A stretch of 64,000 nucleotides of DNA from Rhinopomastus cyanomelas (Eukaryota; Chordata; Aves; Bucerotiformes; Rhinopomastidae), in the NCBI GenBank assembly GCA_013400115.1, contig VXBP01009446.1, forward strand, positions 124,001 through 188,000, written 5' to 3'. The position numbers were made by a program, and so were the translations under genes. This document shows, piece after piece, positions 35,671 to 45,685 of this stretch. Numbering within the stretch: the first letter of the stretch is position 1; each line of letters starts with the position of its first letter. Below the pieces are notes generated by a model. The model had not been told where the DNA came from. It ran no database searches and worked only from the letters and a program-made list of their open reading frames with translations.

Positions 35671-36133
35671 TCGCAGAACGTTAGGGATTGGAAGGAACCT
35701 CAGAAGATCATCTAGTGCAGTCCCCCTGCCACAGCAGGATCACCTGGATCCAGTCATTAGGGATTGGAAAGGACCTTGATAGATCATCTAGTGCAGTCCC
35801 CCTGCCACAGCAGGATCACCTAGACCAAGTCACACAGGAACATGTCCAGGTGGGTTTTAAACATCTCCAGAAAAGGAGACTCCACGACCCCCCCAGGCAG
35901 CCTGTTCCAGTGCCCAACCACTCTCTCAGGAAAGAACTTCTTGCTAAGATCCAACCTAAACCTCCTCTGATGCAATTTGAGGCCATTTCCCTTCATCTTA
36001 TCATTAGTAATTTGGGTGAAGAGACCAGCAGCAGCCTCACTACAACCTCCTTTGAGGTAGCTGCAGAGAGCAATAAAGTCTCCACTAAGCCTGCTCTTCT
36101 CTAGACTAAATAACCCCAGTTCCCTCAGCAGCA
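35671..36133 (-). mobile_element. CR1 mosaic with doubled Y-type 3' end and other-type body
   Basis: Two Y-type 76-bp units (35680-35755 and 35756-35831) are followed by ggttttaaacatctccagaa. At cccccccaggcagcctgttc the sequence changes to another CR1 type (gatgcaatttgaggccattt), which continues to the end. A 104-codon antisense frame crosses the change without interruption. Confidence 0.85.
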
Positions 36134-36656
36134 AGAAGTTTTAATTACAAAGTCTGTATTTTAGTAGTTTTAATTATTATTAATATTTCTTCTTATTAAT
36201 ATTGTTATTGCTCTATACCCATCCCATAAAGCATTTATTAATTTATGCTATTTATTTATGAGCACCATCAGAAGAGGCATCGCTCTCCGTGTTCCCATCT
36301 GTAATGGGCTGCGCTGGTCTCGGTGAAAGCCATTATTTCCATGCCCAGCGCTGCTCTCCTCAAAAAGCATCCTCATTACAGCTCCAGACCTCCTGAGTAA
36401 AGCATTTTGAAAGCTTGCAGGGTTTGCTTGATTTTTTTTAGCTGGCTGCTCATATCTTCTTCACAATCAGCTTAGTAGAAAATGGTTCTTTGTTTTAGAA
36501 ACAGGAAGGGGCTGCCTGGAATCCTAAAGGAAGTAAAAGGGGAAGAAAAGAAGCACATGAGCTTCTGACAGAGTCACCTGTGTTGCAATAAATACCTGCA
36601 GTTAATTGGAGGTTTTAATGTGATGACTATTAATAAAGGAGTGATTTTTTTTTTAA

Positions 36657-36791
36657 AGAGTCTCCTTCTCTGGAGATGTTTAAAACCCACCTGGCCCTGT
36701 TCCTGTGTGACTGGATCTAGGGGATCCTGCTGTGGTGGGGGGATTGGACTGGCTGATCTGTTGAGGTCCCTTCCAATCCCTAACGTTCTGT
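36657..36791 (+). mobile_element. CR1 Y-type 3' end followed by shared flank
   Basis: From gagtctccttctctggagat to taacgttctgtg. The downstream DNA (36792-36884) is shared with that following 39683-39988. Confidence 0.87.
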
Positions 36792-37095
36792 GAATTCATC
36801 TTTCAGTAAAGACTGCAATGTGGTTAGAGAACATTGTGTCTTATGATTCTATTTGCCTTCTCTTCTTCATGGAGGACATTGATTTAGAATCACAGAATCA
36901 TTAGGGATTGGAAGGGTCCCCAAAAGATCATCCAGTCCAATCCCCCTGCCACAGCAGGATCACTTCACTGGGGAAGTTATGGAATCAGAATTACTCAGGG
37001 TTGGAAGGGACCACAGGATCATCCAGTTCCAACCCTCCATTGACTATTTAGTCAATAGTTGAACCCAAAAGCCAATTCCCCATTGGAAAGTTGCT
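36792..37095 (+). repeat. Shared flank, copy 1 (split by CR1)
   Basis: 36792-36884 and 37040-37095 correspond to 39989-40130, with words cagtaaag-ctgcaa, ggttagagaacatt, tgattct and gaggacat, and then tagtca-tagttgaa-ccca. I judge about 80% identity by eye. Confidence 0.75.
36885..37039 (-). mobile_element. CR1 composite X/Y
   Basis: A Y-type 3' end (agaatcattagggattggaa) is followed by the linker cacttcactggggaagttat and an X-type 3' end (ctcagggttggaagggacca). The same linker is found at 22669 and 42150. The element has split the shared flank that is continuous at 40070. Confidence 0.82.
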
Positions 37096-37177
37096 TAGTT
37101 CAACTGTCCTCGGAAGGTCGACCGAAGCCCGTTTGTATTGCAGCCGATTGGCAGCTTCTCTAGCACACGAGTCAAAG

Positions 37178-37740
37178 TCACAGAATCACAGAGCATTAGG
37201 GATTGGAAGGGATCTTGGAAGATCATCCAGTCCAATCCCCCTGCCACAGCAGGATCCTCTGAATCAATTTGCACAGGAACACGGCCAGGTGGGTTTTAAT
37301 CTTCTCCAGAGAAGGAGACTCCACAACCCCCCTGGCAGCCCCTTCCAGAGCTCTGTCACCCTCACTGGGAAGAAGGTCCTTCTTATCTTGATATGGAACC
37401 TCTTCTGTCCCAGCTCACACCTGCTGCCCCTTGTCCTATCATTAGATGCCCCTGAGCAGAGCCTGGCTCCATCCTCCTGACACCCACTCTCTCCATATTT
37501 ATCAACATTCATGGGGTCACTCATTTTCTCTCAATTAAGGAGCCCCAGCTCCCTCAGCCTTTCCTCAGCAGGGAGATGCTCCTCTCCCTTCATCATCTTT
37601 GTGGTTCTGCACTGGCTTCTCTCTAGCAGCTCTGAGTCCTTCTGGAACTGAGCGGCTCAGAACTGGGCACAGGATTCCAGCTGTGGTCCCAGCAGGTCAG
37701 TGTAGAGGGGGAGGAGAACCTCTCTCCATCTGCTAACCAA
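37178..37740 (-). mobile_element. CR1 Y-type, long
   Basis: From tcacagaatcacagagcatt to ctctctccatctgctaacca, covering most of the region of the 4832-5567 copy in antisense. Sense frame 37264-37524 is open for 86 codons. Confidence 0.9.
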
Positions 37741-38333
37741 GTCTCAGTTCTTGTTCCAGTTTACAGCACCTGAGAAGTTTGCAGGGCAGCCACAGCAGGT
37801 CTTGATCAAACGCTCTCCAGGATGGGCAGTGCTGGTTTCAGTCTGACGAGTCAGCCATGGTAATGATTTGTTTTTTGGGGGGTTGTCCCTTTACAGACTG
37901 GTTTGTAGGAATAAAAGGCTGTGATAGGTGGGGAAAAAATATCCGCCGCAGTTCAGCGGAGTCACTGAGCTAGAAATCAATTTTCCAGCAGTCCAACTGC
38001 AGGCCATGGTCTGGTAAGCTTACATCTTCGGGACTGAACTTTGGCGTCAAACGGCGTGTGGCTCTCGGGGAAGTTGTGAAATGGGCCACAACAAGGAACT
38101 CCAAGTTCATAAAATGACTGTTTGTGTGTGGAGAGAGAAAGAAATGAGGAGCTTTGCGTTAACTCGCTCTGGTAAAGGCAGCTGGGCTGCAGTGGCAACC
38201 TCTGTGGGGTGAGACATCACCTTGCCCTCCCTGTTTCACTGGGGACTGCACTAAACACTGGTGATGTTGAACCCCAAAAGTGCTGCCTTGAGACGTCAGA
38301 ACTGCACCTCTTCTTTGCACTTCCTTCAAGTGT

Positions 38334-38500
38334 CAGGCCGGATGGGGCTCTGGGCAACATGTTCTAGTTAGAGATGGCCTTGCTTGTTGTAGGGGGGTTG
38401 GACTAGATGGCCTTTGGAGATCCCTTCCAGCCCTGTGAGTCTATGAACGGGGCTGTGGGCAATCTGTTCTGCTTATAGATGGCCCTAGGATTCTATGATG
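38334..38500 (+). mobile_element. CR1, other type, with partly repeated 3' end
   Basis: gatggggctctgggcaacat to cagccctgtgagtctatgaa, and then a second partial unit ggggctgtgggcaatctgtt to taggattctatgatga. Confidence 0.72.
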
Positions 38501-38680
38501 ACTTGATTTCTGGTTTTAGATTGGTTTGGGGTCACTGTATGAGAGTCAGTGCTGAGGCAGGGGGTGTTGCTTGCTTCTTTGGTCTTACCAACAGCATGCG
38601 CGTAGCTGATAATCCCAAAATCAAGTGAAGTTGTCCCCTCACACTGAAACCTCGACATCCACATCAGTTGTGACTGAAGC

Positions 38681-38768
38681 AATCATAGAATGACTCAGGT
38701 TGGAAAGACCTTTAAGATGGCTGAGTCCAGCCAATAACCCAATCCCTAATGCTCTGTGATCCCGTGAA
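38681..38768. mobile_element. Two opposed CR1 3' scraps
   Basis: An antisense piece (atcatagaatgactcaggtt) is followed by a sense Y-type tail (aatccctaatgctctgtgat), a head-to-head arrangement. Confidence 0.65.
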
Positions 38769-39682
38769 TTTCATCTTCAGACAGTCAGCTGTTGCTGCTC
38801 TGTGCTCAGCCGCTCACGCTGGAAATACAGATGCCCTAAACAAATACGTTCTGCGGAATAACCTTATTTGCAGAGAATTCCTGTGAACTCATGAACTGTG
38901 CCATCTTGCCCGGTGTTTCCACGGCTGTTGCCTCCCTTGACAAAATCAAGGTGGTCTTTAAAGCCTGCTAGGTGAGCTTTCCTAAGCGAAAGCCGTGGCC
39001 CGAGCCTGAAAAGGTTAATTAATGCGGCGAGCTGGAGGTGGATGAACTGAGTAATAAAAAGGCGCAGCGAGCTGCCTGTCAGGTTGAGGCGTGAGTGATA
39101 ACTTTCCTTCGCACTAATAAGAGAGGAACCTTTTACAGCAGTGTTTGCGGCTTCCAGGTGGCATTCAGAAGGAGCCACCAGAAAGGCAAAGGCTGGACGT
39201 GGCACAGCCATTACCTTCCAGCCGCTCGCGTAATTGGGAGTGTGATATAACCTTTAGTCAACAATAAAATTAACCTTGATTCCAGACAGAGATGTGTATG
39301 TGCTGAGAAAGTACCTCTGTTGTGGGAGCCTTTTGCAGGCAGCAGATTATTAAGGAAATACAATAACCCAGCTGCAAAATGAAATTGGATGGTTGCCTCT
39401 CAAAATAGAAGACCCTCTTATTCGTGGTTGTTCTTAATAACATGCAGCCGCTCGGCTGGGTAATTCAATAAAGGGTTTCCTTTCCAACCTGTTTCCCTTC
39501 CCCTTCGTTTGCTGTGAGTTTTGTTCAAACTGGAGGGGTTGGGATTGGCTTTCTCATGATTCTTGTTATAGAGAAATGTCTCTGATAGATACAAAGAGAC
39601 GTAAATGACCTTAAATAAAGATGTGTGGCTGTAGAACGTAGTAAAATGGGTGATCTGGTTGGTTCATCTGGTTAATTGTATA
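38769..39682. other. Repeat-free intronic block, candidate conserved element
   Basis: About 900 bp without any CR1 piece lies in an otherwise repeat-loaded intron. It has balanced composition with AT-rich homeodomain-like words such as gttaattaatgc (39015-39026), cactaataagag near 39112, and attaaccttgatt near 39270. No splice-bordered reading frame was found. Exclusion of insertions is compatible with a regulatory element under selection, but no conservation can be shown from one sequence. Confidence 0.35.
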
Positions 39683-39988
39683 AGGGCTTGTGGAGTCTCC
39701 TTCTCTGGAGATGTTTCAAACCCTCCTGGACATGTTCCTGTGTGACTGGATCTAGGGGATCCTGCTGTGGTAGGGGGATTGGACTGGATGATCTTTTGAA
39801 GGTCCCTTCCAATCCCTCATGACTGGACCTAGGGGGTCCTGCTGTGGCAGGGGGATTGGACTGGATGATCTTTTGAAGGTCCCTTCCAATCCCTCATGAC
39901 TGGATCTAGGGGGTCCTGCTGTGATGGGGGAATTGGACCAGATGATCTTTCGAGGTCCCTTCCAATCCCTGGTGTTCCGTGATTCTGT
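39683..39988 (+). mobile_element. CR1 Y-type with tripled 77-bp 3' end
   Basis: Units 39744-39820, 39821-39897 and 39898-39970 each run from gactgga to ccaatccct. Units 1 and 2 share the extra A in cttttgaaggtccc; unit 3 has ctttcgaggtccc and ends in the normal tail. Confidence 0.9.
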
Positions 39989-40130
39989 GAATCCATCATT
40001 CAGTAAAGGCTGCAACACGGTTAGAGAACATTAAGACTCTATGATTCTGCTTTTACTTTTCTTCACAGAGGACATCAATATAGTCAGTAGTTGAAACCCA
40101 AACTCCATTTCCCATGGAAAATATTCCATT
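39989..40130 (+). repeat. Shared flank, copy 2 (continuous)
   Basis: This is the uninterrupted counterpart of 36792-37095, lying directly after the tripled CR1 3' end. Confidence 0.75.
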
Positions 40131-40307
40131 TTGTAGCCTTAGACAAAATTGTGTAGGAAAAAGCGATCAGTCCTGCAACCATTGACCCACAAGCACCACT
40201 GACCCTCTTTAAAAAATCTCCCACAAAGCTAAAGAAAACCCCCACAGTCCCACGTGTGGGGGTTTAAAAACCACTCTATTTAGGAACCATTTGGATTGTG
40301 AAGGACA

Positions 40308-40390
40308 GGAACTGCTGTGCTGGGGGGAGTTGGACTGGATGATCTTTCAAGGTCCCTGCCAATCACTAATGTTCTGTGATTCCGTGATGC
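40308..40390 (+). mobile_element. CR1 Y-type terminal fragment
   Basis: aactgctgtgctggggggag to taatgttctgtgattccgtg; 150 bp before an ADAM12 exon. Confidence 0.83.
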
Positions 40391-40543
40391 TTACAGGGGC
40401 AGGAGCGATGCTGCCGGTGAGGCTCTGAGTGCTGCAGCCTGAAGCTGATAATGGCTGTGAAATACAGGAGATGGAAAGGCAGGAGGAAAGGAGAGAGCTG
40501 AGTGCTTCTGACCATTGAAATGTCTTCTCTTTTTCACTATCAG

Positions 40544-40620
40544 GGTCACTGCTATTACCACGGCAACATAGGAGGGTACCCCGACTCCTCAGCCAGTCTC
40601 AGTACCTGCTCTGGACTCAG
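40544..40620 (+). CDS. ADAM12: ADAM12 prodomain exon with paired cysteines
   Basis: A 77-bp exon follows a pyrimidine-rich tract ending ctatcag and precedes gtgagc. It opens in phase 0 with GHCYYHGNIGGY and closes with STCSGL plus two bases of an Arg codon that is completed in the exon at 58201. HCYYHG and the later STCSG cysteine are conserved in ADAM prodomains and probably form a disulfide. The 5.2-kb intron before it and the 17.6-kb intron after it are filled with CR1. Nine bases upstream of the acceptor there is no AG, so a three-residue insertion by an alternative acceptor does not look possible here. A CR1 copy begins about 155 bp downstream at 40775. Confidence 0.92.
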
Positions 40621-40774
40621 GTGAGCCAATACTTCAGCAGTTCCTTTGCTCCTTAAGAAACCTTCTTGGTACCCACTGATTTTTTTAAGTCTGCATTTGA
40701 TTGATCATATAAATCTCTCTTTTTCAAATGCTGGTGCAATGTGTGTAAAAACATTGTTGTTCTGAAGAGAAAAG

Positions 40775-41212
40775 ATAGGATATGCCAGTTCCTGAAGGGA
40801 GGAACCTGCAGGAAGGCTGAAGAGGGACTTTTCCCAAGGGGATCTAGAGATAGGACAAGGAGAAATAGTTTGAAACGGAAGGAGAGGAGGTTCAGACCAG
40901 ATCTTATGAAGTTCTTCAGTGCAGGAGAGCCAGGCTCTGCTCATTGTCATCTAGCGATAGGACGAGGGGCAATGGGTGTGAGCTGGAACAGAGGAGGTTC
41001 CACATAAATATCAGAAGGAACTTCTTCCCAGTGAGGGTGACGGAGCGCTGGAAGGGGCTGCCCAGGGGGGTTGTGGAGTCTCCTTCTCTGGAGACGTTTC
41101 AGACCCACCTGGATGTGTTCCTGTGTGACTTGGTCTAGGTGATCCTGCTGTGTCAGGGGGATTGGAGTAGATGATTTTCAAGGTCCCTTCCAATCCCTAA
41201 CGATACTGTGAT
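40775..41212 (+). mobile_element. CR1 mosaic: X-like 5' part, Y-type 3' part
   Basis: The X-like part (agttcctgaagggaggaacc to ttatgaagttcttcagtgca) changes at about 40929 to a Y-type (caggctctgctcattgtcat) that continues to the tail. The order X then Y again, but joined inside ORF2. Confidence 0.82.
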
Positions 41213-41365
41213 TGCCTGGAGAGGCTGTGGCTGCCCTCTCCCTGGAGGTGTTCAAGGCCAGGAGTAGTTGTGAGGTGCCCTTGAGAGATGTTGCTGCTCC
41301 TGGCAGGGGTGAAGCTCTGGAGTAGATGAGCTCTGAGGTCCCTTTTGTTCCCAACCATTTTATGC
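41213..41365 (+). mobile_element. CR1 3' end, other type
   Basis: gaggctgtggctgccctctc to gagctctgaggtcccttttg, immediately after the previous element. Confidence 0.68.
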
Positions 41366-42066
41366 TTCCCCTCTATTCCAAAGAGAGAAGCAGACTGTGG
41401 GGTTTCCATGTTATCCCTTCTCTCTTGTTCCCTAATCCTTCACACCCTCCTGCAGCAGCCACACTGCTTTACAATGCAACCGTGGAGCTCAAGGAACGGT
41501 GCTGATGGCGGGTATGATGCTCAGCGTTAGGACTTCAGCTACTCATTAACAGAAGGGCAGCAGATGCACGTTGCTGAAAACCAAACCTCTTCCCAGCTCC
41601 AGAAAGGAACAGGCTGACAACATTTTAAATACACAATGGACACAGTTCAGGAAACAATTATCTCCCTTGCTTGGACAATCAGAGCCTGGTATTTACTCAC
41701 GGAGCTGTTCCAAATCACAGTAATTAACTGTAAATTGGCTCTAGCGTTCTCCCTGGAAAACCCAGCTTTCCTGTCAGATTTCCAGCTGTCTCAACCTTTT
41801 CTGGGTTTGTTTAATATGTCTACAGACCGTGTGAGTAGCTGCAGTCTTTTTCCCTTGGTTCTGCGTGCTGTGCAGTGGTGGCATCGAGGCTTTTCTAGCA
41901 GAGCACAGAGAGCAGAGTTTGCTACCAGGATCCCTCTCCCTGTTTGCTGCAGTGGCTCATGCCCACCCAGTGAGAGGTTTTACGGGGCTGCTTCAGTGTG
42001 TATCTGGCACCTTCCACAGGTATACTGTCATTAACCCCTTGCCCGGTCCATGGCAGTCTGTGTTCA

Positions 42067-42175
42067 TCATAGAATCACTAGGGATTGGAAGGGACCCTGA
42101 AAGATCATCCAGTCCAATCCCCCTGCCACAGCAGGATCACTTCACTGGAGAAGTTACGGAATCAGAATGCAGCCC
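42067..42175 (-). mobile_element. CR1 composite X/Y, truncated
   Basis: A Y-type 3' end (agaatcactagggattggaa) and the linker cacttcactggagaagttac are present; the X-type part is cut after ggaatcagaatgcag. Confidence 0.78.
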
Positions 42176-42224
42176 TGGTGTTTTAGTTACAGAGACGGGG
42201 TTGCTGCAGAGTCCACAGGGAACC

Positions 42225-42682
42225 ATGGAATCAGTAAGGTTGGAAGAGACCTACAGAGTCATCAGATCCAACTGTCAACCCAACCCCATCTTGCCCACTA
42301 AACCCTGTCCCTCAGAGACACATCTACTATGCTTCTGAACCCCACCAGGGACAGCAACTCCCCTTATCCTTCAGCAGCCTGTTCCAACTCCTGTCAGGGA
42401 AGGAATTTAGGAACTTTTCCTGATGTCCAATCTAACCCTCCTCTGGCACAACATGAAGCCTCTTCCTCTTGTTCTGATGGCTTGGGAGATGAGACCAACC
42501 CTCACCTCTCTACACCCTCCTTTCAGGTAGTTGTAGACAGCAGTAAGGTCTCCCCTCAACCTCCAGACCAAACAACCCCAGTTCCCTCAGCCTCTCCTCA
42601 TCAGACCTGCCCTTCACCAGCTTTGTTGCCCTTCTCTGGACCCACTCCAGTATCTCAATGTCCTTGTATTGAGGTAGACCAT
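42225..42682 (-). mobile_element. CR1, other type, long
   Basis: From tggaatcagtaaggttggaa to tcaatgtccttgtattgagg, antisense over the ORF2 C-terminal region. Confidence 0.85.
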
Positions 42683-43394
42683 TAGCACCGTGTGGGACAG
42701 CCTCTGCATTGATGTCTTCTTGCAGGAGCATTTTCTTTCTCCTCTAACATGCTGTTCCCACAGTCCTTGAGCTCACAGTTTGGGGTCACTTCCCAGTTTG
42801 GGGTAGTCAGGTGTGTCTAGGCCATGTATTTCTGCAGCGACCTTTTTCTGTGCAGCCTGGCAGCATTAGGCTCCTTCCCCACAGGAGAGGTGCAGCAGCA
42901 TGTTTTCCAGTTCAGAGTCTCTCTCCCAGTGCAGGATGTGCTCTGGCAGGAGAACAGCTGAGGATGTGTCTCACTATCCTTGTCCATTTACCTGCTGCAT
43001 TCACTTCTGAGGTTGGTTAAGAGTCTGTGAGCAGGAACAGTTTGTGATAAGGGTTCTTGTTGTCTTACTCCACGAAACTCATTTCACAGCCTGATGGCCA
43101 GTAGTAATTACTTCCAGTCATTACCTGTGCTTGATCTGAGCCAGCCACGTCTACTTGAAAGGCTTCCTAATGCCCTGTCAGCTCCTTGAGCCACCCAGGC
43201 TTCTGCAGTTAAAGCTGGTTAGGAATAAATGGTTGGGTGGTGTGAAATCCAGAGTAGCTGCACTGAGGTCCTGAGGGCACCAAGCATCTCTCAGAAGCAG
43301 GCCCACGGGTCACCATATACTTCTGACACCAACACATTCAGGAGGCAATGCATCCCCTGAGAATCTGGGTGGAAAGATCAAGCTGAAGTTGTCT

Positions 43395-43465
43395 CTGCTG
43401 GCTTCGGGGAGATTAGAACTAGATGACCTTTAGAAGTCCCTTCCAGCCCAGACTGTTGTGTGATT
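43395..43465 (+). mobile_element. CR1 3' scrap
   Basis: gattagaactagatgacctt and then agtcccttccagcccagact. Confidence 0.65.
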
Positions 43466-43592
43466 TACTGGATCCAGTCTGAAATAATGGGAGGAGGAAT
43501 AGGACATTCAAAGCTGCTTCACAGCTCACTTTGCTGGGAACTTGATCAGCGTTACAGCTTGACAGGATGGTTGGATAAGACAGGGGTATGAT

Positions 43593-43702
43593 GGGGAGAG
43601 GGAGAGGAGAGGTGAGATGAAATGGCATGGGAGGGGATAGGTGACGTGAGATGGAATGGGATGGGATAGGACAGGATAGGATGGGATGGGATGGTTTAGG
43701 AT
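43593..43702. repeat. G-rich GGGAT/GGATA simple repeat
   Basis: Imperfect runs such as ggaatgggatgggataggac and ggataggatgggatgggatg, purine-rich on the + strand, directly before a CR1 3' end. Several GGG tracts could permit G-quadruplex formation. Confidence 0.85.
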
Positions 43703-44065
43703 ATAGAATCATAGAATCATTAGGGATTGGAAGGGACCTCGAAAGCTCATCTAGTCCAATCCCCCTGCCTCAGCAGGATCACCTAGACTAAGTCATAGAG
43801 TCAGTCAGGGTTTGAAGGGACCACAGGATCATCCAGTTCCAACTCCCCTACCATGGGCAGGGATACCCCCCCCTAGACCAGGATGGCCAGAGCCCCATCC
43901 AGCCTGGCCTTAAACACCTCCAGGGATGGGGCCCCAACCACCTCCCTGGCCAACCCATTCCAGGCTCTCACCACTCTCACAGTGAGGAACTTCCTCCCTA
44001 CATCCAGTCTAAATCTACCCATCACCAGCTTTGCTCCATTGCCCCATGTCCTGTCTCTATGACAG
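43703..44065 (-). mobile_element. CR1 composite X/Y, long
   Basis: A Y-type 3' end (43703-43793) continues across agactaagtcatagagtcag into an X-type body (ggtttgaagggaccacagga to catcaccagctttgctccat). The antisense frame 43873-44157 encodes WNGLAREVVGAPSLEVFKAR. It is the mirror image of 22241-22769, with the junction seen at 2719. Confidence 0.86.
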
Positions 44066-45085
44066 GGTGATGTGCTTGTCCACCAGCTTGCTGGAGCAGG
44101 GGTTCTTGGTTTTCCTTGGTGTGCTAAAGACTGCAGGCTCCACAGGCAGAGCCACAAGACACTGCGTGGCCGTGGAGACCCGAGGGAGGACAGTCCCTGG
44201 AGCAGCCGTTCCGCTTGCAGCAGCCGCTGGAAGGGAAGACTGGTGTCATTCCCAGGGTCTGTTCCTGGCTGTGTGACAGTTTCTAAGCGAACTGGGCAAA
44301 TCTGCCCGTCTCAGTTTCTCCATCTGTGAAACTCATTTAATGGTCGTTCCCTACCTCACACAGCTGCTGCGTGGGGCTAAAGTTGACGCGTCTGAAAGGC
44401 GTCTAACGAAAAGCAGCGCAAGCTGTTAGCTCGCTGCAGCCTCAGAGCACAAGCGTCCGCCCGCTCCCAGCAGACGGGCGCCTCGAGCCATTGTTCCAGG
44501 TTCCCTGTTCCACAGGGAGCTGTGTCTTTTCCCCTGGATTAGGAGAGTTCATTAAAAGACACGAAGCTAGTCATAAAGACTCGTGCTAGGTTCCGGCAGG
44601 CTCTGAAGCCCCAGTGCTCAGCGGTCGTCAGAGAAGCGAAAGGGATCATAGGAATCACTGGGACAGAAATAGAGGACAGAACAAAGCCCCTCGCTACCAC
44701 CTGGTACATCCACAGAGCACTTCACGCCTCGAGTCCTGCACACGGCTCTTCTTTCCCCTTCCGCACCCCCATCTCTGCAAAAGAAGTGTTACCCCCGAGA
44801 AAGGGACCAAGCAGGGCAACCCTGGTGATCAAAGGCACGGAGAGGCTTTTATCGAAGCAGAGACATTGGGCTGGGATTTGTCACTTTGAAAGCGATGACG
44901 GAGAAAAGGGGTTGTGACGAAACAAGGTTGGACTTCACGCTGAACAGGGGACAATGACTGGATATCTTCTGTAACCCCCAAACTGGGAGGCAGGAAATGC
45001 AACCACTAAGAGCAAAGGAAAGGACTTTTTAGTCACCATGTAATGAAGCTGTGGAGCTCACCACTATGGATGAGTGTTGGTGTAA

Positions 45086-45148
45086 GGATCAGAATGGTTT
45101 AGGTTGGAAGGAACTTGAAGATCATCCAGTTCCAACCCCCTGGAAGAC
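45086..45148 (-). mobile_element. CR1 3' scrap
   Basis: ggatcagaatggtttaggtt and gaagatcatccagttccaac. Confidence 0.68.
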
Positions 45149-45285
45149 ACCTTCTACCAGGAGATTTAGCATAGAAACAGTTCAGGGATGGGAACTTGGG
45201 CTGTCAGATCCAGAGATGTTCTTGACACTCTTGTCAGAGCTAGGGGGGAAACTGAGGTGTGACTGTTATATTCTTGTCTCTCAGA

Positions 45286-45685
45286 ATGACAGAACATTAG
45301 GGATTGGAAGGGACCTTGAAAGACCATCCAGTCCAATCCCCCTGACACAGCAGGATGACCTAGATCCAGTTGCACAGGAACATGTCCAGGAGGGTTTTAA
45401 ATGTCTCCAGAGAAGACTCCACAACCCCCTGGGCAGCCCCTTCCAGTGCTCTGTCACCCTCACTGGGAAGAAGCTTCTTCTTCTAGCTCACCCCCACTGC
45501 CCCTCGTTCTATCATTAGATGCCCCTGAGCAGAGCCTGGCTCCATCCTCCTGACACCCACCCCTTCCATATTGATCAACATTCATGGAGTCACCCCTCAG
45601 GCTCCTTTTCTCCCAGCTCAAGACCCCCAGCTCCCTCCGCCTTTCCTCAGCAGGGAGATGCTCCCCTCCCTTCATCAGCAGCTGA
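45286..45685 (-). mobile_element. CR1 Y-type with small deletions
   Basis: From aatgacagaacattagggat to ccctcccttcatcagcagct. A deletion after gaagcttcttcttc removes about 30 bp of the HINLRR-coding block. Confidence 0.88.

Larger units (their letters stand above)
35347..40543 (+). other. ADAM12: ADAM12 intron, 5.2 kb
   Basis: This GT-AG intron lies between two phase-0 junctions. It holds CR1 pieces at 35671-40390 and a CR1-plus-flank unit present twice. Stretches without recognised repeats are 35347-35670, 36134-36656 (AT-rich at 36150-36260), 37741-38333 and 38769-39682. The last is the longest repeat-free block in this intron and is listed separately. No additional exon was seen. Confidence 0.88.
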
